Assembly: GCF_024346955.1 (NCBI RefSeq)
Contig: NZ_AP024883.1
Coordinates: 868,001 to 932,000, forward strand
Direction: 5' to 3'
DNA length: 64,000 nucleotides
From: Vibrio mangrovi
GTDB taxonomy: Bacteria > Pseudomonadota > Gammaproteobacteria > Enterobacterales > Vibrionaceae
In this document: positions 1 to 8,214 of the stretch, piece by piece
How positions within the stretch are numbered: position 1 is the stretch's first letter
Layout of the letters: the number at the start of each line of letters is the position of its first letter
Program-made: the position numbers and the translations under genes
The notes under the pieces: generated by a model
Told to the model about the DNA's origin: nothing
Database searches by the model: none
Seen by the model: the letters and a program-made list of their open reading frames with translations, nothing else

Positions 1-123
1 TGTCTGGTCCGTTACGATAACTGGTGCCGGCGTATGGGATTAACGCCGGAGCAAAAAAGGAGTTGTGTGCCTTACCGGAGTGAGATGACAGATGCAAAGC
101 AAAAGCATGGAAAAGATAGTTAA
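1..123 (+). CDS. C-terminal end of a patatin-like protein (YjjU-like), partial
   Basis: The window opens inside a reading frame that runs from base 1 to a TAA at 121-123. Its last 40 residues include Y-D-N-W-C-R-R-M-G-L, followed by a charged tail. I tentatively match this to the C-terminal region of YjjU-type patatin-family proteins. In enterobacteria yjjU lies directly upstream of yjjV, the gene found next here, so context agrees. It overlaps the start of the next gene by 32 bases, which suggests translational coupling. No catalytic part of the protein is visible, so the assignment depends on the tail and the neighbour. Confidence 0.45.
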   Translation, partial: CLVRYDNWCRRMGLTPEQKRSCVPYRSEMTDAKQKHGKDS

Positions 124-955
124 GCCGCGCTTGTTCGATACTCACTGCCATTTTGATTTTCAGCCGTTTCAGTCTGATACTGCGTTGTCCTGGCAGCAGA
201 CTTATGATGCCGGTGTAACCCGGCTCCTGATTCCTTCTGTTGGTATGAATAACTGGGATGCGGTGAAAAAACTGACCACCATGGCACCTCAGCAGCTATT
301 TTATGCACTCGGTTTTCACCCTTATTTTTTAACGACTGATACTGGTTTTATGACTGGCACCGGTTCAATGACTGACGGCGGCGCTATGAATCTCCGGGAG
401 CGGATTTCCTGTCTGGAAGCTTATCTGGCTGAGCACGACGAAAATTGTGTGGCGATTGGTGAATGCGGACTGGATGCGATTGTCGATGTGCCGCTCTCTT
501 CTCAGGAAGAAATATTCATAGCGCAGTTGAGTGTAGCCAGAGATGCCGGGTTACCGGTTATTCTGCACAGCAGAAAGACTCAGGCACGTCTGTTACAACT
601 TCTCAAACAGCATAAATTTACTCAGGGTGGAGTTCTTCATGCTTTCTCAGGAAGTGAGCAACAGGCTCAGGCATTTATTCAACTGGGATTTAAAATCGGG
701 GTCGGTGGCGTGATTACTTACCCTCGGGCAGCAAAAACACGCCGGACTGTGGCCCGGTTACCTCTCGATGCTTTAGTGCTGGAAACTGATGCGCCGGATA
801 TGCCGCTGTATGGGTTGCAGGGGCAGGATAACCATCCGAAGTATTTGCCGCTGGTTCTGCAGGAACTGGCTCAGTTGAGAGCATGTAGTATCACAGATAT
901 TGCTGAAACGTTATGGTTTAACAGCCATCAGATCTTTGGCCTTCATTGTTCCTGA
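92..955 (+). CDS. yjjV: TatD-family metal-dependent hydrolase, YjjV-like
   Basis: TatD-type amidohydrolase, a predicted cytoplasmic metal-dependent DNase. The frame shows the family metal sites in order: an H-x-H pair in FDTHCHFD near residues 16-22, the GECGLD glutamate near residue 128, the LHSR histidine, HAFSGS, and the late ETDAPDMPL aspartate. At 287 residues it is slightly longer than the usual 255-265, because of a low-complexity insert (TGFMTGTGSMTDGG) near residues 82-98. The ATG at 92 follows a purine-rich GGAGTGAG. ATG 107 is a possible alternative start. It probably shares a transcript with the gene ending at 123. Confidence 0.88.
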   Translation: MQSKSMEKIVKPRLFDTHCHFDFQPFQSDTALSWQQTYDAGVTRLLIPSVGMNNWDAVKKLTTMAPQQLFYALGFHPYFLTTDTGFMTGTGSMTDGGAMNLRERISCLEAYLAEHDENCVAIGECGLDAIVDVPLSSQEEIFIAQLSVARDAGLPVILHSRKTQARLLQLLKQHKFTQGGVLHAFSGSEQQAQAFIQLGFKIGVGGVITYPRAAKTRRTVARLPLDALVLETDAPDMPLYGLQGQDNHPKYLPLVLQELAQLRACSITDIAETLWFNSHQIFGLHCS

Positions 956-984
956 AAAAGCTCTTCCGGCAAGCCGGAAGAGCC
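955..984 (-). terminator. Rho-independent terminator of the nucleoside ABC operon
   Basis: An 11-bp perfect stem (GCTCTTCCGGC at 960-970 with its complement at 973-983) is followed, on the minus strand, by five T residues (955-959). It sits just past the stop of the permease gene ending at 1002 and convergently faces yjjV. The plus-strand side has no T tract, so it acts mainly on minus-strand transcripts. Confidence 0.8.
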
Positions 985-1001
985 TGGTCAGAAATAAAAC
1001 G

Positions 1002-1970
1002 CTATTCGCGTTCTTTGGTATAAGGAACGCCAATGGCTTTTGGTGCAATCGCTTTGCCGATAAATCCGGCAAGCAGGAAGACTGTCAGCAGGTAAGGCAG
1101 GGCTTCGATGGCCTGAACCGGGATTGGGAAATCTCCGATGCTGACACCCTGAAGGCGAATTGCCAGTGCATCGAGGAAACCGAACAGCAGACAAGCGCTC
1201 ATTGCCGTCATTGGACGCCATTTGCCGAAGATTAACGCAGCCAGCGCCATATAGCCCTTACCGGCACTCATATTCGGAATAAACTGGGCCGTTTGTCCGA
1301 CAGAAAGGTAAACACCGCCCAGACCGACGAGGATGCCACACAGAACCATTGCACCATAACGCATCCCAACGACCGAGATTCCTGCTGTATCAACCGCAGC
1401 CGGTGCTTCTCCGACTGCTCTCAAACGTAAGCCGAATTTAGTTTTGAACAGAACATACCACGACAGTGGAACAATCACGAACGCCATATATTCAATGATG
1501 GAATGACCACTGAGCAGCTCTGAGTAAAGCAATCCGATGACCGGGGTGTTGGCAAGTGCATCGGCACCCGGCAGATGGATTGGTGCAAAACGGGCAGCAC
1601 CGCTCAGAGCTGGTGTCTGGCCGCCTTGGTGGAACCAGTAACGTCCGAGGGTGATTGTCAGGCCGGTTGCTAAGATGTTGATTGCCATACCACTGACGAC
1701 CTGATCGCCTTTATGTGTGATAGAAGCAAAACCATGTAGCAGGGCAAGCAGAACGGATATCGCCACACCGGCAAGAAGCCCCAGCCAGGCCGAACCGGTT
1801 ACATGAGCAACGGCAGCTCCGGCAAACGCTGAGGACAGCAGTTTTCCTTCCAGAGCAATATTCACCACCCCTGAGCGTTCACTGAACATCCCTGCCAGTG
1901 AAGCCAGAATCAGGGGCGTCGCCACACGAATGGTGGCATCAAGCATCAGGATTATCGTTTCAAACATCAT
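1002..1970 (-). CDS. Nucleoside ABC transporter permease, second subunit (YufQ/NupQ-like)
   Basis: Inner-membrane permease of the branched-chain/ribose-type BPD_transp_2 family, in the subgroup that pairs with BMP-type purine nucleoside binding proteins. The 322 residues are strongly hydrophobic, with about eight or nine membrane spans. Recognisable family stretches include PLILASLAGMFSERSGVVNIALEG near the N-terminus and GKGYMALAALIFGKWRP in the C-terminal half. The start ATG at 1970 overlaps the stop of the upstream permease by one base (TAATG). It is the last gene of the operon binding-protein/ATPase/permease/permease. The substrate is inferred from family and from the neighbouring nupC and deo genes. 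Confidence 0.87.
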   Translation of the reverse strand: MMFETIILMLDATIRVATPLILASLAGMFSERSGVVNIALEGKLLSSAFAGAAVAHVTGSAWLGLLAGVAISVLLALLHGFASITHKGDQVVSGMAINILATGLTITLGRYWFHQGGQTPALSGAARFAPIHLPGADALANTPVIGLLYSELLSGHSIIEYMAFVIVPLSWYVLFKTKFGLRLRAVGEAPAAVDTAGISVVGMRYGAMVLCGILVGLGGVYLSVGQTAQFIPNMSAGKGYMALAALIFGKWRPMTAMSACLLFGFLDALAIRLQGVSIGDFPIPVQAIEALPYLLTVFLLAGFIGKAIAPKAIGVPYTKERE

Positions 1971-3079
1971 TACGCTCCCTGTTTTTGTGTGCTGAACAGA
2001 CGCAGATAAGTTCGTTCAAGTGTGGGTCTGAACATGTGTTCTAATGCTCCGGAGAACAGAATCACCAGCCCTTGCAAAACAACGACAATATTGCGGTCTA
2101 CGCCGTATTCAAAGCTCAGTTCCGCTCCACCCTGATACAGGAAACCGAACAGTAGACTGGCAAGCAGCACACCAACCGGATGGTTACGTCCCATCAGGGC
2201 AACTGCGATTCCGGTAAAGCCAAAGCCTTCGACAAAATTGAGCTTAATCTGGTGAAGTTCACCCTGTAGAACATTAATGCCAAAAAATCCGGCCAGCATG
2301 CCTGAAATCAGCATAGTGATGACAATCACTTTGACATAGCTGATACCAGCATAAGCTGCTGCCGAAGCATTAGATCCGATAGCACGAATTTCATATCCCC
2401 AGCGGGTGTGCCAGATAAACAGCCAGACCAGCACACAGCACAATAATGCAAAAATGAAACTGAGATTTAAGGGACTGGAAGCCATCTGAATACCGAATAC
2501 AGCCAGAATGTCATGCATCTTCGGTAACCAGCTTCCGGCTGCGAAGACCCGGCTTTCTGTTGCCATGGTATTCTCCGGTTTGAGAATATCCACCAGCAAA
2601 TAAGCCATCAGAGAGGCTGCGATAAAGTTGAACATGATTGTTGTAATAACAATATGTGAACCTCTTTTGGCCTGCAGATAGGCAGGAATAAATGCCCAGG
2701 CGGCACCAAATAGTCCTCCGGCCAGGACGGCACACGGAAATACAATATACCAGGGTGCATATTCTCCCAGAGTCAGGCAGATCAGTCCGACACCTAAACC
2801 ACCGATATAAGCCTGACCTTCGACACCGATATTAAATAGTCCGGCATGATAGGCGACGGCGACGGCTAATCCGGTGAAGACAAAGCCCGTGGTGTAATAA
2901 AGTGTATAGCCGATACCTTCGGCATAGCCGAATGCTCCGGTCCACATGACTTTAATCGCATCAAGTGGATTGATTTCAATATAAATAAATAACAGGGCTG
3001 AGACTAAAAATGCGACCATGACATTGATCGCCGGGAGAAGTCCAATCGTCACCCAGGCAGGAACTTTGACCTGACTCAT
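1970..3079 (-). CDS. Nucleoside ABC transporter permease, first subunit (YufP/NupP-like)
   Basis: The larger of the two BPD_transp_2 permeases (369 residues, about ten predicted spans). Family stretches are visible: TGLAVAVAYHAGLFNIGVEGQ near residues 70-90 and the GFGFTGIAVALMGRNHPVG segment near residues 285-303, both typical of YufP-type proteins that form a heterodimeric channel with YufQ. Its start overlaps the end of the ATPase gene by four bases (ATGA-type coupling), and its stop overlaps the next permease. These overlaps indicate one translationally coupled membrane complex. Confidence 0.87.
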   Translation of the reverse strand: MSQVKVPAWVTIGLLPAINVMVAFLVSALLFIYIEINPLDAIKVMWTGAFGYAEGIGYTLYYTTGFVFTGLAVAVAYHAGLFNIGVEGQAYIGGLGVGLICLTLGEYAPWYIVFPCAVLAGGLFGAAWAFIPAYLQAKRGSHIVITTIMFNFIAASLMAYLLVDILKPENTMATESRVFAAGSWLPKMHDILAVFGIQMASSPLNLSFIFALLCCVLVWLFIWHTRWGYEIRAIGSNASAAAYAGISYVKVIVITMLISGMLAGFFGINVLQGELHQIKLNFVEGFGFTGIAVALMGRNHPVGVLLASLLFGFLYQGGAELSFEYGVDRNIVVVLQGLVILFSGALEHMFRPTLERTYLRLFSTQKQGA

Positions 3080-4644
3080 GCATTGTCTCCTTGATTTGCA
3101 GGGTTGCCGATATGATCAGGAACGATATTGGCCATCATCAGCCCCAGTGTTTTTTCATCGGCCTGATCTGCACTGATTTCTCCAACGATAGCGCCATCGA
3201 AGACCACAATGATTCTGTCAGCCAGAGTCAGAATTTCATCAAGTTCAACCGAGACCAGAAGAACCGCTTTTCCTGCATCCCGGCAGGCAATGATCTGCTG
3301 GTGAATATATTCGATTGCTCCAATATCAACCCCGCGAGTCGGCTGACCGATCAGCAACACATCCGGGTTTTCTTCCATTTCCCGGGCAATCACCAGTTTT
3401 TGCTGGTTTCCGCCGGAAAAGTTGGCCGTTTTCAGGTTGATATCATTCGGGCGAACATCCCACTTCTTCATGCTTTCCTGACAGATTTGAGCAATCGCCT
3501 GTTTATTCTGGAGTAACCCTTTGTTGTATTTAGGCAGGTGATGATAACCAAGGATATAGGCTTCCTGTGCCTCAAATTTATTGATCAAGCCCTGTTTATG
3601 GCGATCTTCGGGAATATGGCCGACACCCATAGCCCGAATTTGTTGAGGATCAGCTGGATTATCTGCGTCGATGGTATGACCGTTTAAGGATATCTGACCT
3701 TCGGTTGGGGTTAGCATACCGGAAAGAAGTCCCAGAATTTCTGACTGACCATTGCCTGAAACCCCGGCGATTCCGACCAATTCCCCTTCACGAACAGAAA
3801 AACTGATATCTTTTACTCGCTTCACACCGGAGCTGTCGATATAACTGAGTTTTTCTACGCGGATCAGCTCTTTTTTCGGTTGAGCTGCTTCTTTATCAAC
3901 TTTTAATCTGACTTTTCGTCCGACCATAAGCTCGGCAAGCTCTTCTTTATTAGTTGCCGCTGTTGCGACATGGGCAACCATCTGTCCCTGACGCATAACG
4001 GAAACATTATCTGTAATTGCCAGAACTTCCCGGAGTTTGTGGGTAATGATGATAACGGTTGTTCCCTGACTACGCAGTTTATCCAGAATCGCGAATAAGT
4101 GATCGGCTTCCTGAGGCGTTAAAACACCGGTCGGCTCATCAAGAATCAGAATCCTGGCATCCCGGTAGAGAGCTTTGAGGATCTCGACCCGTTGCTGGAG
4201 ACCGACCGGAAGCTCTCCCACGATCGCATCAAGAGGAACTTCCAGTCCGTAATCCTGTTCGATCCGGTGTAGTTTTTCTCTGGCTGACGACAGGCTTTCT
4301 TCAAGTTTCCAGCCTTGTTCCGCTCCGAGAATGATGTTTTCCAGTACGGTAAATGTATCCACCAGCATAAAATGTTGGTGAACCATTCCGATTCCCGCCC
4401 GAATTGCATCTTGTGAGTTGGTGGGGACGTATTCCTGATGGTTAACCTGCATGTGACCGGCATCAGGGTGATAGAAACCGTAGATAATGCTCATCAATGT
4501 TGATTTTCCCGCGCCGTTTTCACCAATGATTCCGTGAATGGTTCCTGCGGGGACTTGCAAATCAATGGCTCGGTTGGCATGCACCGCTCCGAATCGTTTA
4601 TCGATCTTTTGGAGTTCGATGGCATAAGTTTGAGATCGAGTCAC
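3076..4644 (-). CDS. Nucleoside ABC transporter, double ATP-binding subunit (YufO/NupO-like)
   Basis: Cytoplasmic ATPase with two fused nucleotide-binding domains, as in RbsA/MglA-type importers (522 residues). The first domain has an intact Walker A (GENGAGKST, about residues 41-49) and Walker B (ILILDEPTGVL). The second has a degenerate Walker A (GVSGNGQSE) but a good signature (FSGGNQQKLVIARE) and the LLIGQPTRGVD segment. One degenerate site is normal for the family. Translation starts at a GTG preceded by AGGAA nine bases upstream. The gene is separated from its binding-protein gene by a 420-bp gap holding a repeat element, so read-through or a separate promoter must supply it. Confidence 0.9.
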   Translation of the reverse strand: MTRSQTYAIELQKIDKRFGAVHANRAIDLQVPAGTIHGIIGENGAGKSTLMSIIYGFYHPDAGHMQVNHQEYVPTNSQDAIRAGIGMVHQHFMLVDTFTVLENIILGAEQGWKLEESLSSAREKLHRIEQDYGLEVPLDAIVGELPVGLQQRVEILKALYRDARILILDEPTGVLTPQEADHLFAILDKLRSQGTTVIIITHKLREVLAITDNVSVMRQGQMVAHVATAATNKEELAELMVGRKVRLKVDKEAAQPKKELIRVEKLSYIDSSGVKRVKDISFSVREGELVGIAGVSGNGQSEILGLLSGMLTPTEGQISLNGHTIDADNPADPQQIRAMGVGHIPEDRHKQGLINKFEAQEAYILGYHHLPKYNKGLLQNKQAIAQICQESMKKWDVRPNDINLKTANFSGGNQQKLVIAREMEENPDVLLIGQPTRGVDIGAIEYIHQQIIACRDAGKAVLLVSVELDEILTLADRIIVVFDGAIVGEISADQADEKTLGLMMANIVPDHIGNPANQGDNA

Positions 4645-4743
4645 GTAAAATATTCCTGCAACTTAAATAACAATAACATCTGAATTGTGGCTGCTCATAT
4701 CACGATACATTGTCTGATTAGAATTATTATTGATTAGAATAAC

Positions 4744-5009
4744 AGGGCGTGTTGACCTTTCATGATGGTTTTTGCAGCAATTTGTCGTGCATTTAGCCAA
4801 GGCAGGTCATGTGAAGTGTAGCGATCTACATGAACTATGACCTAACGCTGGATAAATGGGCGACAAATGCTGCCCAAAGGGTTCATCTGAACGAGTCTTG
4901 CTCTTTGTTGCGGGTCATTTACTTAGAATGGCTAAGTAGCATGCCCCGCGCCGCGATCAATACCCGTTCAGATTGAACAAAATTCAATCATGAAAGGTCA
5001 ACACGCCCT
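4744..5009. mobile_element. 266-bp MITE-like element with perfect 23-bp terminal inverted repeats
   Basis: Bases 4744-4766 (beginning AGGGCGTGTTGACCTTTCAT) are exactly repeated in inverted orientation at 4987-5009. Inside are two large imperfect palindromes, at 4774-4873 and 4881-4978, each able to fold into a long hairpin or cruciform. No open reading frame of useful length lies inside. I see no convincing target-site duplication in the flanking bases. This matches a non-autonomous transposable element or an internally deleted insertion sequence. I cannot name its family, and no second copy was noticed in the window. Confidence 0.72.
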
Positions 5010-5012
5010 AGT

Positions 5013-5036
5013 ACGCCGCTGATTTTGCAGCGGCGT
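5013..5036 (-). terminator. Hairpin downstream of the BMP binding-protein gene, no T tract
   Basis: A 9-bp GC-rich perfect stem (ACGCCGCTG at 5013-5021, complement at 5028-5036) with a 6-base loop lies 29 bases past the stop of the binding-protein gene. In the minus-strand direction it should be followed by T residues, but only ACT remains before the terminal repeat of the 266-bp element begins. It may be a terminator or partial attenuator cut off by that insertion. Confidence 0.55.
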
Positions 5037-5064
5037 GATTGATATGAAGCAGTAATCCTGAGTC

Positions 5065-6060
5065 CTAGTACTTACATGTGTTGTCTGACATATAGTCATG
5101 AACTTTGATTTTTCCTGAAATGATGTCGGCTTTCAGTGTGTCCATATATGACTTCATTTCTTCGGTGATCAGAGACTGGTTGTACTGATCCAAAGCCCAG
5201 TCGACAGAATTTTCTTTCAGGCCTAGGGATTTGATGCCTGGTTTCCAGTCTCCGGCCATTTCTTCCTGCCAGCTTTCTTTCGCTGCTTTTCCGACCAGTT
5301 TCACCATCGATGTCAGCATGGTTCCTGGCTGAAGGTGGTTTTGGTTCGAATCTACCCCAATGGCAAACTTTCCTGCATCTTTTGCTGCCTGATAGACACC
5401 AAGACCTGTTCCGCCAGCTGCCGCATAGATAACATCAGCACCCTGTGAAAACTGTGATTTTGCCAGTTCTGAACCTTTGGCCGGATCAGCAAAAGCAGCT
5501 GGTGTAGAGCCGGTCATATTTTGCAGAACTGTAATCTTAGGATTGGCGTACTTGGCACCTTGCTCGTAACCACATTCAAACTTGCGGATCAGTGGAATAT
5601 CCATGCCTCCGACAAAACCAACCACGCCAGTCTTTGATGCTTTGGCTGCTAATGCACCGACAAGAAATGAACCTTCCTGTTCTTTAAAGACGATTGACTG
5701 GACATTGGGCTTATCGACAACCATATCTAAGATGGTGAAATGAATTTGGGGAAACTCGGTTGCGACTTTTTCTACTGCTGAAGCCATATTGAAACCCACG
5801 GCAACAATTGGGCTGAATCCCCGACTGGCAAGGCGACGTAATCCTTGTTCGCGCTGTGCTTCATTCTGAGGTTCAAATTCACGAACCTTTAGTCCTTCTG
5901 CTTCCATGGCTTTGACGCCATTTTGATAGACAGCTTCATTAAATGATTTATCGAATTTTCCGGCAGTATCGTAAATGACTGCTGGTTTGGCTTCTGCCAG
6001 AACATTGAATGAACACATTGCTAATGTTAGTGCAGACAGTTTAAGAATGGACTTTTTCAC
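5065..6060 (-). CDS. BMP-family periplasmic nucleoside-binding protein
   Basis: Solute-binding protein of the Bmp/PnrA/Med family, which captures purine nucleosides for the ABC transporter encoded downstream. Characteristic stretches are IYDTAGKFDKSFNEAVYQNG close to the N-terminus, VGFVGGMDIPLIRKFECGYEQG mid-protein and IYAAAGGTGLGVYQAAK. The GTG at 6060 is preferred over the in-frame ATG at 6087. It has AGGGA seven bases upstream and gives a compact signal peptide (MKKSILKLSALTLAMCSFNVLA) of signal peptidase I type. The cysteine in it lacks a good lipobox, so the protein is probably soluble rather than a lipoprotein. Mature length is about 310 residues, normal for the family. Confidence 0.9.
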   Translation of the reverse strand: MKKSILKLSALTLAMCSFNVLAEAKPAVIYDTAGKFDKSFNEAVYQNGVKAMEAEGLKVREFEPQNEAQREQGLRRLASRGFSPIVAVGFNMASAVEKVATEFPQIHFTILDMVVDKPNVQSIVFKEQEGSFLVGALAAKASKTGVVGFVGGMDIPLIRKFECGYEQGAKYANPKITVLQNMTGSTPAAFADPAKGSELAKSQFSQGADVIYAAAGGTGLGVYQAAKDAGKFAIGVDSNQNHLQPGTMLTSMVKLVGKAAKESWQEEMAGDWKPGIKSLGLKENSVDWALDQYNQSLITEEMKSYMDTLKADIISGKIKVHDYMSDNTCKY

Positions 6061-6739
6061 ACTTAAATCCCTATATTGAAATGCCACTGTTTACCTGCCT
6101 TCAAAGTAAATGTATTCATTGAAGGCATTTATTTATAGATAGACAGTTAGTCAGTCTATCGGTTTGCTGAGAAAAAAAAATCGACTATCTCACATAGATC
6201 ACATTTTTTTTAACTTTTAATGTGATGCAGGATTATTAATGTTTAATTTTTGTTAAATGTAACATTTTTTATGACAAATGTTGCTATTTTTTGTGATCTG
6301 CTCTGATTATTTATGTAATGCAATAGGTTTTGTTTCATGTTGGTGCAATAACCATGCAGTAAATGTCTCACTTCAAGTTTCTGATATTCTTATATAATGT
6401 AATTCTTGATATGCCACAAAAGTCTTATATGGTTTATCTGGTACGGTCGCTTTTGCTTCCTGATTCTATTTTTTTGGTGCAACGAATAAGCATCTGCAAA
6501 TTGTAGTATGACTCAAATATTGCCGTATGAGTTTTGTATGTTTGATGTTTTATCTTTGTTAATTTGGGGTATCAGTCTGGTTGTTTTTGTGATTGGTATC
6601 AATAATTGTGGTGAATGAAATTTCTTTTGCGGATAAATGCGTGACATGTAATTGCTTTTGATAGGTTGCTCCGTATAATCCGCCCCGAAGACTCTTCCTC
6701 CACTCAAACGAATAATTCACAAATAAGGATTCATAAACT
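6061..6739. promoter_or_regulatory. Divergent regulatory region between the binding-protein gene and nupC
   Basis: A 680-bp AT-rich gap without a credible gene. It contains several TGCAA-type octamers resembling CytR half sites (6317-6324, 6344-6349, 6476-6483, 6495-6500) and a loose CRP-like pair, TCTCA-N6-TCACA, near 6187-6205. E. coli nupC and deo genes are controlled by CRP and CytR, so control of this kind is plausible. The motif matches are imperfect and read by eye. An AAGGAT ribosome binding site at 6725-6730 serves nupC. Confidence 0.45.
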
Positions 6740-8002
6740 ATGGGTTTGTTTATGAGCTTAGTAGGGATGGTTGTTCTGCTCGGAATCGCCTTCCTGCTTT
6801 CAGATAACCGTAAAGCAATCAATTTCAGAACGGTTGGCGGTGCTTTTGCTGTCCAATTTTTATTAGGTGGTTTTGTTCTCTATGTTCCATGGGGCCGGGA
6901 TATTCTGGCCGGTTTGTCCGCTGGAGTTCAGAACGTAATTAACTATGGAAAGGATGGCATAGGATTCCTGTTCGGCAACTTAGTCAATTTCTCTGTTGAT
7001 GGCCTTGGCTTTATCTTTGCCTTTCAGGTACTTCCTGCTGTTGTTTTCTTCTGTTCTCTGATCGCTGTCCTGTACTACATCGGTGTGATGCCGGTAGCGA
7101 TTAAAATTATCGGTGGTGCTTTGCAAAAAGCTTTGGGAACATCCCGTGCCGAATCGATGTCTGCTGCTGCCAATATTTTTGTCGGTCAGACTGAAGCCCC
7201 GCTGGTTGTCCGGCCTTATGTCCCTAAAATGACGCAGTCTGAGTTGTTTGCCATCATGTGTGGTGGTCTGGCATCTATTGCAGGAAGTGTGCTGGCCGGA
7301 TATGCGGCAATGGGAGTTCGTTTAGAGTTTCTGGTCGCCGCGTCATTTATGGCCGCTCCTGGTGGATTACTGTTTGCGAAAATTATGAAGCCGGAAACTG
7401 ATACGCCGGATAGCCATGAAATGACCGATTTTGATGCGGGTGATGATAAGCCGTCTAACCTGATCGATGCTGCGGCAGGTGGTGCATCAACCGGGATGCA
7501 ACTGGCTCTGAATATTGGTGCTATGTTACTGGCATTCATCGGCTTGATTGCATTAGTGAACGGAATGCTCGGTGGTATTGGCGGCTGGTTTGGGATGCCG
7601 GAGCTTTCGCTGGATCTTATCCTTGGCTGGGTGTTCTCACCATTGGCTTTTGTGATTGGTGTTCCCTGGGCTGAAGCAACAACAGCCGGTTCATTTATCG
7701 GTCAGAAGATCGTGTTGAATGAGTTTGTGGCTTATTCTAACCTTGTACCTTACATCGGTGATCAGGCCCAGGTCGTAGCGGCAACGGGTCAGGTGATGTC
7801 GGAGAAGACAACTGCAATTATCTCTTTTGCTCTATGTGGATTTGCTAACCTTTCTTCAATCGCAATTCTGTTGGGTGGTTTGGGCGGTATTGCTCCGAAT
7901 CGTCGTCATGATATTGCCCGGATGGGGATTAAAGCGGTAATTGCCGGTACGTTATCGAATCTGATGGCTGCCACGATAGCTGGTTTCTTCCTGTCTTTTT
8001 AA
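6740..8002 (+). CDS. nupC: Concentrative nucleoside transporter NupC
   Basis: Inner-membrane symporter of the CNT family that imports nucleosides with H+ or Na+. The canonical CNT signature NIFVGQTEAPLVVRPY is present near residues 146-161, with the usual hydrophobic spans before it and the later EFVAYSNL segment. Length 420 residues, close to E. coli NupC (400). It is followed by its own terminator at 8031-8063 and then by deoC-deoD. Together with the divergent ABC system it gives this strain two independent nucleoside uptake routes side by side. Confidence 0.95.
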   Translation: MGLFMSLVGMVVLLGIAFLLSDNRKAINFRTVGGAFAVQFLLGGFVLYVPWGRDILAGLSAGVQNVINYGKDGIGFLFGNLVNFSVDGLGFIFAFQVLPAVVFFCSLIAVLYYIGVMPVAIKIIGGALQKALGTSRAESMSAAANIFVGQTEAPLVVRPYVPKMTQSELFAIMCGGLASIAGSVLAGYAAMGVRLEFLVAASFMAAPGGLLFAKIMKPETDTPDSHEMTDFDAGDDKPSNLIDAAAGGASTGMQLALNIGAMLLAFIGLIALVNGMLGGIGGWFGMPELSLDLILGWVFSPLAFVIGVPWAEATTAGSFIGQKIVLNEFVAYSNLVPYIGDQAQVVAATGQVMSEKTTAIISFALCGFANLSSIAILLGGLGGIAPNRRHDIARMGIKAVIAGTLSNLMAATIAGFFLSF

Positions 8003-8030
8003 TACGACAGGTTAATTACAGCATATGAAT

Positions 8031-8063
8031 ATGCCTCAGGGTGAATACCTTGGGGCATTTTTA
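8031..8063 (+). terminator. Rho-independent terminator after nupC
   Basis: An imperfect stem TGCCTCAGG / CCTTGGGGCA (8032-8057) with a 7-base loop is followed by a T tract. It separates nupC from the deo genes. Confidence 0.75.
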
Positions 8064-8214
8064 TTCATAGCTGAACAAATGAATGGGAAAAGAATGAGAT
8101 CCAAACCGATTGCGTGATCGGCAGAGTCTCTATTCTCCTGTATCCCTGACTTGATGGTGGGATAAAATTATCAGATTCCTGCCTGAAATGGCTGATTAAA
8201 AAACGGAGTGATAT

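Noticed and set aside
3091..3516. 141-codon plus-strand frame opposite the ABC ATPase gene
   Set aside because: It lies wholly antisense to a well-supported ATPase, with no recognisable domain.
4774..4873. Integron attC-like site
   Set aside because: The palindrome has the right size but lacks the RYYYAAC and GTTRRRY core sites, and no cassette or integrase is nearby.
8106..8121. CCGAT-N6-ATCGG inverted repeat before deoC as a DeoR-type operator
   Set aside because: Only five base pairs per arm and no known matching consensus.
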